Source: Hofstenia miamia
Taxonomy: Eukaryota > Xenacoelomorpha > Acoela > Hofsteniidae
Direction: 5' to 3'
NCBI GenBank assembly: GCA_900660155.1
Contig: CABFPE010000200.1
Location: 387,295-451,294, forward strand
Length of the DNA stretch: 64,000 bases
Below, piece after piece: positions 9,794-21,550 of this stretch (position 1 is the first letter of the stretch; each line of letters begins with the position of its first letter). A program made the position numbers and the translations under genes. Under the pieces are notes generated by a model. The model was given only the letters and a program-made list of their open reading frames with translations. It was not told the origin of the DNA and made no database searches.

Positions 9794-11256
9794 TACCATT
9801 AGGTTCATTTTCGCAATAATTTAATTTTGTCATAACTTAATAATAATAATTTTTGTTTCAGAAGAAAGCACTGTGCTTATTAAGTCACTTAAGAACCTGG
9901 TATGCATTGTCTAAATCTATAGTTGTTCCTTAAGTACAGGACTTGCATTGCACCCCCAAATATAAATCAACTATAATATGTCTGCTGCAACTGAATATTC
10001 TCGAAAAATGTATTTCAATCAAAACTGAATTGGAAAAGAAGCATTCTCATAGGAACACTGCTCGTCTATCCAACATACCTTGGGAGAGAGGATTTAACTC
10101 CCCCATTAAATTTTAGATTTTATTACAATATTAAAATGAAATTTAGTACAAATATTATTCATGTCGCAGACTTGCCGTTAGTTGTTGTGTAGACAACGTA
10201 ACACAACATGTTGTGTGGAACATAAAAATCCATCGTCCCAAATGTACTCTCCATCTTTAAAAGAAGAAATCTGGTCATTATATTGTTTTTACATTAACAA
10301 CAACAAGAAATACAAATATTAAATTCTCATGTTTATATAATTGAATTAAGTTTGCAAATAACGCATATTTCTTTGTATGAGTTTTCTTAGTTAATAAACA
10401 AGATGCGTGCAAGAAGTGAGATAGAACAAGTAATCGAAAGAATATTACCCTCCATTCTATTGGCATAGACTTTGTAATTTTTTGAATTGATCGTATACCA
10501 CAAGCAATTTTACTTTATGATGTTAGTTACCTCTTCTTCAAAATTTAATATATTATCAATTAATACTCCCAAGGATTTCATTTTTGGTGATTCCTGATCG
10601 AAGATCTACATATCTTTATACTTACTTATCTTGATTCATTGTTTTTATTTTGAATTACCCTTAAAATAGTTTTTTCAATATTTAGTTTTAGCAAATTATT
10701 ATTAAAGAACAACTGCATTTTTGGACATTTTCTTCTAAGGTCAAAATCCCATGTGATATTGATATGAATGCGACATCCTTAGAAAAATATTGCTGTTATA
10801 TAAAAAGTATTTTACAAGGAAAAATTTTACAAATAATTAAGCTTTGCATTGCTCTTTTGTTTTAGGTATTGCACGACCACATATTTTCGTTCTCATTTTT
10901 ATTGTGGTCTCCATTCTGGTCCAGTTTTGTGAGATTTCTGGTCCCATATTGTGATGAAATTTTACAAAAATTAATTATTAGTAATCAAATTGAATACTGA
11001 ATTGAGATGTTACTGACATATTTAGCTTGGAAAATAAGTAAATTAGAAATATGCAACATTAATTCAAATATCATTTCAAATTGGACTAATTAAAAAGGTC
11101 TATTTTGCTACATTTTTAGTGGATATCCTACGAATACATTTATGACTGCTGTGTTAGTTGTTGTGTGATAACCACCTGTAATGCCAGAACCATAAGAATA
11201 TTCATAAATGTAAAACCATCATTATCATATGCGACTCAGTGGTTCTTATGTAAATT

Positions 11257-11294
<38 letters not shown>

Positions 11295-11640
11295 CACATG
11301 TATATATATATATACTTATTTATTTATACACTTGTTTATTTATTTATTTATAACCCTGACGAACATTTTTTGCACCCCCAATTTTTCTAGCCATCCTACG
11401 ACACTTCGTAAGTAATACACGGGTATTTTCTAAAACATATTTGTAAATTTATATCTCATTAGGTTCTTTTTTGCAATATATTTGCCATAGCTTTATATAC
11501 ATTGTGGTTGGGAAGCATAAGGACTGGTGTTAAATCGTTGTGCTATTTGTAATACTGCATTTTATTTTGATCTTATTGTGGTATTTGCAAGACTAAAGCT
11601 AAAATGCTAGCCTTGGGTATTTGTTATATTTTATGTTGAT
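9794..11640. other. Intergenic, nothing recognised
   Basis: AT-rich with a TA microsatellite near 11254-11290 and TTTA-rich DNA after it. Only short open frames without family signal occur (for example 10278-10466 minus). Confidence 0.4.
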
Positions 11641-11679
11641 TTTATATTAGCTTATATTATTTTTAGATAACAGACATAG

Positions 11680-12420
11680 TTCTTTAACTGTTGAAGAGCG
11701 CCTGATGGTTGCGGTTAAGTTCTTAACCCATCAAGAATAACCTGTCAATTGCAGATGTTCATATTGCTTTTGATGCACAAATAATCGAGAGGCAGGTGCC
11801 GTCAAAAAGTAATCTGTATGGTTGCGAGAAAAAAAATGAAACAGAAATTGTTTCGGACCAAAAATAAGTTGTAGGCTTGACACATAAAAGGACATTTGCT
11901 GTGGTGTTTCTGAATCACTGACAGAAATTCCTCAGAAAATGTTTTAATGAACTTAGCATTCCATGATGGACCGTATGAAAGATGTCTTGGAAGTCAAAGC
12001 TTTCCAGACCATTGCAGGCAATCAATTATCAGATAATTGATTTGATCACAGAAAACAATTCTGTGAAAGCTCTTTCCAAAATGATGCTATTCAGTGATGA
12101 GTGTGTTGTTTATAAATCTTCTAAATCTCGAAATGTTTATTTTGGGCCTCAACAATCCCTGTTCAAAGAAGAAATTGGCTCTATTTGATTAACATTATTT
12201 CTTTGAAGGTTTGCTTTGAAATGAAAGTGGGTCATTCCAGAGTTGAGAAAAGTTGGTATAATTTAAAGTAGGGCGGAATCATTATATACCAAACCACTTT
12301 CGAACAAAAAGAAGCAATTTTTGCTGCTTTTGGCACCGTGTCAAGGGATCCTATAAAAAAATGACATCAAGAACCTGGAGGGGAATGGAACTTTGCAATA
12401 ACTAATCGGGTCAACATTAC
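11680..12420 (+). mobile_element. Tc1/mariner-like transposase relic
   Basis: The frame at 11982-12188 contains MMLFSDECVVYKSSKSRNVY, resembling the second catalytic-Asp block (FSDE) of IS630/Tc1/mariner transposases. Before it, near 11685, SLTVEERLMVAVKFL resembles an N-terminal helix-turn-helix. After it, near 12290-12420, read QTTFEQKEAIFAAFGTVSRD and then WNFAITNRVNIT, in the place expected of the transposase C-terminus. Frames change several times, so it is inactive. I found no terminal inverted repeats. Confidence 0.5.
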
Positions 12421-13648
12421 TGTCTAGATAATTCTTATTGTCCTGCTAATTGTTTGTAAATGTGGGCAATTTAATATATTGTTCGACAAATTCGTTCATT
12501 GTTTGCAATTCGACACATACATTCACTATGAATGTCCTGGGATATTCGGACTGCCCGTTTATATATATATATATATATTTATTGAATAACTTAACCTTTT
12601 CAAAGAAATATTGGTTAAATATTTCAAATAATAAGTATATTAGTTGATGTTAAAATATACATACATTTAGAATGTTATTCAAACATTGGCTTTGTTTTGT
12701 TGGTTATTTAAGAGCTTGCTATTATCTGGGTTATCAGGGCTTGAACTAATTTAGTGTTTTAGTTCTTAGTAATATATTATATTAGCTTTGATTGCTTGGA
12801 TTCTAGATAAAATATATTTCATTTTTCAAATGTCATCTGACGTGTTCATTGGTGTTTACATATGATGCAGGAAACCAGCATTTTATTGATATGACTTTGT
12901 TATTAAGAAATTTGAGATTATTCTTTGATTTTAGTACAATCTAAATCGCTTCAAGTTTAACATAGTTTTTGCCATAAGAATGTTTCTGCACTAATAAATG
13001 CAAGGTAATTTCCAGTACCGACAATCTGTGATTTCTTGATTAAGTGCTATGACATTTGAAATTTTATAGAAAATACGTGGGTTTTACTTTAATTTAATTG
13101 ATTGCGGAAGTAACTGTTCGGGGATATTTATTTCTAAATATATTCTGCTTTTTAGTGTAATTTCCCATTCCTTCATCCGTCTAATTTATTCAAGAGAATA
13201 TATTATGATTCTGCGGAGGCAGAATCAATTGCAGCAATTGTAAACATCTAAAACATCGGAGTTACTAGAATTTTGTATGTAGAAAAGAATTATTGTTATG
13301 CGTCTGCATGCATTTCATAACCCTGGTTACTCAACTTAATACGCCTAACATTTAGATTAATCTGTATTTTCAACAAAAATAATCAATTAATAATAATGTG
13401 CAAAGTGCAAAGAATCAAAATGCTAGATTTGGCTCTGTAGGAGTTTTATAGGACTGCTACGGGGGAAATTCAATTCTACTCTCAGAACAGGTTTTCGAAA
13501 AGAAAAAATATGCGTTTGAATCTGCAATGAATTCCTTTACGAATGCCTTATTTTAGCTAAAATTAAAAAAACTCTGGATTAATGAGGCCGTAGGTTTAGT
13601 TTTTTTAGAATAGCTTCCCAAAATACGGACCTGATAATCACCTTTAGC
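12421..13648. other. Intergenic, nothing recognised
   Basis: AT-rich with a short TA run near 12560. The frame at 12450-12647 includes translated TA repeat and is not a credible gene. Confidence 0.4.
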
Positions 13649-15261
13649 CAGAGGCGAGTCTATGATCTATGAATTGGGTGGGCTATAGTCAGAATTTCAA
13701 ATGAACCGAAATCTCAGTTCCAAATGAAATGACCTAGGCTCTGCAGAGCTGGAAGTGGTCAGGTGCAATGCGGTTCAGCATAGTTCTGTCCTCGAACATT
13801 GCGATTCTGTTGGTTCGAGTTTTCCTAAGACTATATGCAAATTTATACAATTTATCATTTTTCTATTAATAATTAAATATATACAATAAATAATATACAA
13901 ATCATTCCACACATAAATTTTATATCAAAGCCAAGTCATTCATTGCTGTTTGCCTCATCTCATTCATTAACACCTTCGGCAAAAGCAATTGGATTTTATC
14001 AGATATACATTTCTCATTTAATTGTTTGGTCACTTTAACAGTGGTGTATAAAAATTATTACATAATTATGTCGTATTTCATTATTGAATGCATGCCCAGT
14101 GTTCACAGAATTTTGATATTATCAAACATTTTGAAATCATAACTAAACTATTCATTGCAAAGGGAGGACCATGGGCGAAAAGGGTTAAATAGAAAATGGT
14201 TCTGATTTAGAGGGTCCAGTCCAACTTCGTTCCGGGAAAGAGACCGCTTCCGAATCTAATACTCACCCAAGCCTAGATTAAAACATTAAGTTCAAGTCAA
14301 GGCCAAGACCGTATGAATTATAATATAATAATATATAAAATCACAAAAAAAATTGCAAATAGTCAGAATTTTAAAAACTGTACTGTATTGCTTGCAATTT
14401 TTCAATTTTTTGAATTGTGAATATTGTCTTTCAATTCTCAACCTATTTACCCAGTAATCTCAAAATTTGCATTTTAATTCAAAAAAACTTAAAGTTCTCT
14501 CATTATATCTTCATTTTTCATAATTTGCTTAAAAAGACTTGTTTCATATATACATGATGTAGAATAGAAGACTAACCAGTGTAAAATCCGGAAACGGACA
14601 ATGTATAAAATTTTGCACCTTATTAGAAACTTTGTTAGCATTATTTAAATATTGTCTGAAACCTTTCTTATTGTTATACCATTTTGTTTCTGAACGCTTC
14701 AATAGTTTGTTAAAACATAAGTATAAATCATGTTGTACATTAGTTACTTACATTGATCCTACGGATATTGGTGCGGGTATGAAAAAAACTTTTAAGGGTA
14801 TGGTAAGACTTCTTTGAATACACGTATCGAAATACTTTGCCCACACTGAACTAAAGCTAGCCTATATCCACTAAGCTATATACAAGGTGATTCCCACTTG
14901 GCTTTTTCTAATTGGGTGCAATTCTCCGATTATAAAAAGTTCTTTTCCCAAATATGTATTTTTACCCTTTACATTACCTATATTAGATTATTCAAAATTC
15001 GGATCAAGCCTAGCCCAGATCTCAGGTCCAATACAAGATCGCGAATGTACTGTATTCAATTACAATAGGAAATTATGTCTTTATGGATATTATAAAAACG
15101 TCAAAGTAGGTTCTATGCCATATTTTGGGAAATGGAAGATTTTGAAAAAAAATCGCTAATGATAACGAAATTTTAGCATTACATTCAATCTCAACTATAG
15201 CCCATTAGTGTGAAATCTCTGTAATTCGTGGAAACATTAACGCAGTTTCAAAATTGGACTA

Positions 15262-15294
<33 letters not shown>

Positions 15295-15390
15295 CATATA
15301 ATAAATATATATTAAGATGTCGGGAGGAGGTTCAATTGGGAGACTTGGGTGGGCTTAGCCCGCCCAAACCCGCCTATAAACTCGCCGCTG
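13649..15390. mobile_element. Long non-autonomous hAT-like element
   Basis: The left end CAGAGGCGAGTCTATG pairs with the right end read in reverse, CAGCGGCGAGTTTATAG. Both are followed inward by a GGGTGGGCTA / GGGCGGGCTAAG motif. Flanks CCTTTAGC (13641-13648) and TCTTTAAC (15391-15398) match at 6 of 8 bases, an old 8-bp target duplication. The inside has only short frames (14632-14817, 14887-15159) that I do not recognise as transposase, and a TA-rich microsatellite at about 15262-15312. It may be an internally filled MITE or a carrier of captured DNA. Confidence 0.55.
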
Positions 15391-16618
15391 TCTTTAACCC
15401 AAATTCTACTGGGAAATTTTCAAAATCTGTTATGCTTTCCCCAAATAACAGTTAAACTCTTATAACTCAAGAACTAATGAAGAAATTTAAAATCTGAAAA
15501 ACAACTAGATTGAAAATTGACCTTTTATTTTATTCTATATTTGCAAGCGACGTGACTGGACTGGGGTGACAAATTTTTTCTTCAGAATCACAATATTTCA
15601 AGGACATTAGACTGCTCAATATCTGAACACTAGGTATAGAAAAAAATTAAATATTTTACAAAAATCTTCATTGCCTGAGCGACCCCAACCCCATAGATGT
15701 GTCCATGCAAAAAGCTAGCAATTTTTTTTCGCACGATGAAATGGATTTTGCAGAAGTAGTGTTAAATTTTTAATATATAGTATAATAAATTTCTTAGTAA
15801 CAATAGATTGGGCAGAGACACATTTGAGCAATGCTCAAAAGAAAAATTGTAGAGTTGATTGTGAGAAATTCAGCGTTGGCCTACATCAATATTCTTTTAT
15901 TAAATTGTAAGTACCATTTTAATGAAATTTCTGAAATTTAAACTAGATTTGAAAAAAACTTAACTTTTGTGCTTTTTCCTCGCAATTTATGAATTAGTAA
16001 ATATATTATAAATATGAATGACTGTTTGTTAATGTATACCGCAATTGTGAAAGAAATTAAGGAAAACTGCGTAGGCAAATGCAATAGCAGAATAATTGAC
16101 TTTATTGACTGTATAAGTTACTATAAAAGTCTTTTATTTTTTAAAAATGCTTTCAAGAAATATTGCCCACGTGTTTTATACTTTAATAAAATTCTGAATT
16201 CTTAGAATCTTAGAAATAGATTGAGAGCTCTTCAACATCTAATTAAAAGAACAAACTAAAAACATTCGCTCATTTTAATTTAACCTTAATACTGAAAAAT
16301 AAGTTTGCTTAATTTACTCAAATACCATTTTTAAAATCAATTGACTAATATGAATTCCTTTATTGTATATTTAGCATAAGTAAGATTTCCGCTATAATTT
16401 TCGATCCTCCTATTTCAACAGAATTCCAGTCAAACAAAAAAATACCAATAGCTCAAAAATAACACAACAGTAGTTGACATTTGTGGAAGTTATTCTTCAA
16501 GAAAATAAATTAGCACATTGTAAATCATGTTCAGTGGACATTCGTGATCTCTAAACTTGCTGCAATATTGAATGAAGAACCTCCAATTTTTCAAAATATT
16601 CTTAGCGTTTGTACAAAA
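15391..16618. other. Intergenic, nothing recognised
   Basis: AT-rich; a short open frame at 16014-16205 shows no family signal. Confidence 0.4.
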
Positions 16619-17826
16619 ACTTCCAATACCATTGATCATGACATATTGGTATAACATCTTTATAGAGATAGAAACTGGGCTTTAAAAAAGCTTAGACCAG
16701 AAGAGGGTTTTAACAACATCAAAATTGATGGATGCTCTGAAAATGAAGAATTGGAAGACGCCAGACAGAGATGAAATGCATGGGTATTGGTTGAATCATT
16801 TCACAAGTGATCACTTTTGGAAACCTATCTGTTGAGAGGGTGTTCAAAGTGGAGAGTAGTGGGAATTAAAGAAAATTTATGATTACACCAACTTCAGACC
16901 AATACTACATCTTTCAACAAACTTCCAATACCATTGATCATGACATATTGGTATAACATCTTTATAGAGATAGAAACTGGGCTTTAAAAAAGCTTAGACC
17001 AGAAGAGGGTTTTAACAACATCAAAATTGATGGATGCTCTGAAAATGAAGAATTGGAAGACGCCAGACAGAGATGAAATGCATGGGTATTGGTTGAATCA
17101 TTTCACAAGTGATCACTTTTGGAAACCTATCTGTTGAGAGGGTGTTCAAAGTGGAGAGTAGTGGGAATTAAAGAAAATTTATGATTACACCAACTTCAGA
17201 CCAATACTACATCTTTCAACAAACTTCCAATACCATTGATCATGACATATTGGTATAACATCTTTATAGAGATAGAAACTGGGCTTTAAAAAAGCTTAGA
17301 CCAGAAGAGGGTTTTAACAACATCAAAATTGATGGATGCTCTGAAAATGAAGAATTGGAAGACGCCAGACAGAGATGAAATGCATGGGTATTGGTTGAAT
17401 CATTTCACAAGTGATCACTTTTGGAAACCTATCTGTTGAGAGGGTGTTCAAAGTGGAGAGTAGTGGGAATTAAAGAAAATTTATGATTACACCAACTTCA
17501 GACCAATACTACATCTTTCAACAAACTTCCAATACCATTGATCATGACATATTGGTATAACATCTTTATAGAGATAGAAACTGGGCTTTAAAAAAGCTTA
17601 GACCAGAAGAGGGTTTTAACAACATCAAAATTGATGGATGCTCTGAAAATGAAGAATTGGAAGACGCCAGACAGAGATGAAGTGCATGGGTATTGGTTGA
17701 ATCATTTCACAACTGATCACTTTTGGAAACGTATGTGTTGAGAGGGTGTTCAAAGTGGAGAGTAGTGGGAATTAAAGAAAATTTATGAGGACACCAACTT
17801 CACACCAATACTACATCTTTCAACAA
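16619..17826 (+). repeat. 302-bp tandem repeat, four copies, LINE-derived
   Basis: The marker TTCCAATACCATTGATCATG occurs at 16621, 16923, 17225 and 17527, an exact 302-bp step. Copies 1-3 are essentially identical; copy 4 carries several substitutions, for example AGTGCATGGG, AACTGATCAC and TGAGGACACC. Each unit contains the start of an RT domain (see the LINE entry), and the LINE continues only after copy 4. 302 is not a multiple of 3, so the array cannot be read as one protein. Confidence 0.95.
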
Positions 17827-18100
17827 CATGGAAATAGCTAACTTTAGTGATTTCATGCAGACTGATATGTTAATTACAAAGAACAGGTTGCTTCCGAGAA
17901 GCATGTAAAGACCAGTTGCTTGTAGACAAGGAAATCGTCGAATGCTGTAAGAGAAATAAGACAAACTTAGCAATCACTTTGTTAGAATACATGATTGTGA
18001 ATAATAGTATATCAGGACTCTAGAGACAAATGTAGTTTCCAAAAAGTTGGAAGATTCCAAGGGAAATCAATGGGAAACTAGTGGTAAAATGACAAAGTGG
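16619..18100 (+). mobile_element. R4/Dong-like LINE fragment
   Basis: In each 302-bp unit one frame reads ALKMKNWKTPDRDEMHGYWL, the conserved start of the RT domain in R2/R4-type LINEs (usually NWKxPGxDxIxGYW). This is followed by NFRPILHLSTTWK and, after the array (about 17885-17985), by FREACKDQLLVDKEIVECC and KRNKTNLAI, matching the next RT block. Stops and frame changes are frequent. Only the N-terminal RT portion is clear; possible weaker remnants run to about 18480. Confidence 0.65.
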
Positions 18101-19768
18101 ACATAGTTTGAGACGAATCCTACTGCAAGAAATACATGTGTGTTGCACAAAGTAATAAAACTTTCAATATAAATCAAGATATGCATAGATTGTACATGCC
18201 ACTAATGCAAGCTGATAGAGCTCTACTACGTGTTGAGGACGCTTTATAAGCATAAATAAATGCATGGAGAATGCTGGAGCAATATATAACTGACTGAGAG
18301 CAATAAACTGTATAACAAGGGAACGCAGGAATGAAGAGAGAAATAGAAGGCCTGAAAATATCAGTACAGAACTAAGAAGGAAGAGGTGCAAAAACAGTAG
18401 AAAATCTAATATTCGGGCGTGGAAATAGCATATGTTCAGGCATGATAGGATAAAATGTATTGTAAATTGAACCTTGAGTTCTAAGCTTGGATTAGAAGCA
18501 GAGTTGTGTCATATTACTCTTAAAAAAAGATATGTATACCCTTTTTCTTCTGAAAATATTCTACTATTAAATGCCACACAAAATCTAAACAAATAACGTA
18601 TTGCTAGAAGAGTTTAAGAACCATAGGTTTCTTACAAGATATGTAGATTCAAATTCACACTAATGACATTGATTACGCAAAAATCAGATCACAGTGTCAT
18701 AGGTTTGTTGATTAATGATTATGTGAATAATGCATAATAATGAATTAGTTAAAAAATATATGTCACTATAGATACTTTTTTACCAGATTATATAATTCGT
18801 AACTGCACAAAGACAATGCCAATTTTCCATCATCGATGTACTTCTCACTGCGTTCAGTCTGCCATTTTGAGGAGTTTGATGTATAGTAGAGAAGCAATAC
18901 TTCAGACAGATGAATTAATGCATGTAATTGACTTGTAAATAGCTTTTCTATTATGAATTTCTAAGAAATTTTACATTTGATGGAAATTTAAATGCATTAT
19001 TGTGATTTCTTAGAAATTTCTTGGGAGATGTTTAACTGAATTTCCTCACTCAGTCAAACACCATGTTTTGCGAATAATTTGAAGCAATACTGACGAGAGA
19101 GAGGAAAAATATTAAATATTTTTGATAAAAGTTGCTATAGTAAATGACGAAAACACAAATAGTTTCGTCAAATACAGGATGCGACAGCTAACCCCCTCCT
19201 TGATGTTAAAGTCAAACCAAGTTTATTGCTGAAAGATACATAAAGTCTACAAACTAACACATGGTAAAAATGCTTATAAATGCATTGCATTTATTATATG
19301 TGCCCAATCATTTTGTTTATTCAATAAAATGTGTTTGATTTTTCTTGAAGTGATAAAATTTTTCTATATTCTATAGAATGCACATGTTAAGAAAAAATCT
19401 AAGAATCAGCATTTTAAAATTAAAATATTGAAATTGCTTCAATCAACAAGACAATCAACTCTCTCTCTTCCTGGTGATAAATTTAGAAGATTGTGAACCT
19501 AAGAAAATCGAAAATGTGAAGTAATTGTTGACAATGGGTTAAACACTGTCTACTGGCAAACGCTTACAAGCTTAAAAACTATGATCGTATTAAGATTTAG
19601 CTGAAACCAGACTTATCTAAGGCTGATCACGACAAAAAAATGTTCTTGAGAAACGGTGAAAATGATTACCAATGGAGCAATAAAATCAAATTTTGAATCC
19701 GTAATCTTAAAATGTCTTATGAAAGTAAGGAATTCAGCGTTGAATATTGACAATTAGGGCGTAAGAAA
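18101..19768. other. Intergenic, mostly unassigned
   Basis: No host gene recognised. The part to about 18480 may be further decayed R4-like LINE, and 19430-19768 may be the start of the LINE that is clear from 19769. Neither can be shown firmly. Confidence 0.35.
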
Positions 19769-21550
19769 ATGTACTCTTTACCAATAATTTTTCCTCAAAA
19801 CTTAAATCGAATATTATCGATACATGTAGAATTTAATGCATTTGTGAAATCTACTGGCTTTGATGCGATAATTTGCAAGAATCTAAAACTATCACTGATT
19901 ATCCAAACAAAACATTTGCTATTGATGGCTTTCACTTTATTTAGATTGACAGCTTTAGGGTGGTGGACCAGTTTTGTATATCGCTAAGGAATGGGTTACA
20001 CAAGACCAAAAACCATTGCTGATATCTCAGTACCTGATTTTGAGTTAGTAGCTTTTAAATGAAGATCTTACTCACTACCCTCAAAATATTCTATTGTTAT
20101 AATTATCAATGTATAGATTCGCTCAAAGGCTAAAAATTAAAAATTGAACAAAATTCTCAGACAATCTTACTTGATGGCTACTGGTGACGTAAATTCCTAA
20201 AAAGAGCCTACCTTTTAGCCCTCCAGGAATCAACTTGATGTTGTCTACCTTACTGATATTCACATCTATTCAATTACATACTACCTCCTTTAGGATAGTT
20301 TCAAATTAGTTATCGAGTTATAAAAAAAAAGAGGAAAAAATTTCCAAATGCCCACAGGTCTTGCATTGACGAAGATAAGTTAGTGTGTCAGTTAGAAACA
20401 ATTAGTTGATCAATATTTTTGCAAAATGATAATGAACTGATTAAGAGGTTTGATGGTTTTGAAAGAATTGGTGGTCATTCTGAACTCAATGCAAATTAAA
20501 ATGCAAGCAATTATACTGCAAGATAAAGCCCTATGGAATAAAAGTCAACTGGAAATTAATAGGTGCGGATCACATTTTTGTCGCTATTACTGGTTTAGCT
20601 CAATACTCGTTATCATCAATGACACTTTCCAAGTTCTAAGTAATCTCAAATCATCTACATCATCTGAACCTAACAAGTTACAGGCAGGGATTTTTAATAA
20701 ATATGCTGATATTCTTAAAATTCCATATCATAATATATTCCTATAGAGTTTTCAAAACTGTAAATACACGATCAAATGGAAAATCGCAAAAATCAATCCT
20801 ATTTAAAAGGGAAATATGTTCGAAACTTGTGATTGCGAGGGATTTCATCCTAAAGAAGTTACTCCCATTACCGCTAAGTGCTTAAAGAGATTGGATCTTC
20901 AGTTTTATCTTGATAACATTGATCATGACTTACACAGTAGCCAATTTGCATTCAAGTAGAAATTCTCAATGGTTGATATTTTAATCAACACTATTGATAT
21001 AATTGCTAGAAACCTGGATGATATGTCTCAAAGCCTTACTTATAGACTAATCTTCTACATTCAGCAACGTATTGCATTATGAGCGCCTCAATGAACTGAA
21101 AATCAAATTTCCCTTGGTTTGCAAACTGGGTGCATAGCTTTATGAGTGTTTGGAAACAAGGTGTTAAAATCGATCGTAAACACAGATTTGATTGAACTAC
21201 TGGTTGGCGTTCCACAAGGTGATCCTCTGAGTGGACAATCATTTACTTTTTACACAACACCTATCAATAATGTTATTTTCAGTATTGTTGGGCATGGTTC
21301 TGACATTGCTAAATACTCTGATGATCCTATATGCTATATCTAAGGCACAACATCATGATGGCCTCCTTAGCAATGACAAACTTCATAAAGTATCACAAAC
21401 TCAAAATTTATATTTAAATGCGGATAAAACTAAAAAGCTCACTTTTTGTCAACAAGGTAAAGACACATTCCCTATGTTGATTCACATATCGCAAATCAGA
21501 GGAAAGAATGTTCTATTTGTTAACTCTATTAAATAACATGCTAAAATGGT
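19769..21550 (+). mobile_element. CR1/Rex-like LINE relic with endonuclease and RT pieces
   Basis: Near 19900-20040 pieces resembling an APE-type endonuclease are seen (LPLDGFHFIRLDSLGGGP, then VLYIAKEWVTQ). RT pieces follow: near 20955 SMVDILINTIDIIARNLDD, at 21146-21343 VGVPQGDPLSGQSFTFY and IAKYSDDP (motif B and the YxDD box), and at 21410-21530 YLNADKTKKLTFCQQGKD. The order and the YSDD motif match the minus-strand LINE at 7.1-9.65 kb, so they are probably the same lineage. Many stops and frameshifts. Confidence 0.65.

Noticed and set aside
14632-15159. Two short ORFs inside the long hAT-like element as transposase
   Set aside because: No hAT dimerisation motif, zinc finger or catalytic block could be seen in them.
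18164-18391. 75-residue hydrophobic minus-strand ORF as a membrane protein
   Set aside because: It lies opposite a decayed LINE region and its hydrophobicity follows from A-rich plus-strand sequence; no family signal.
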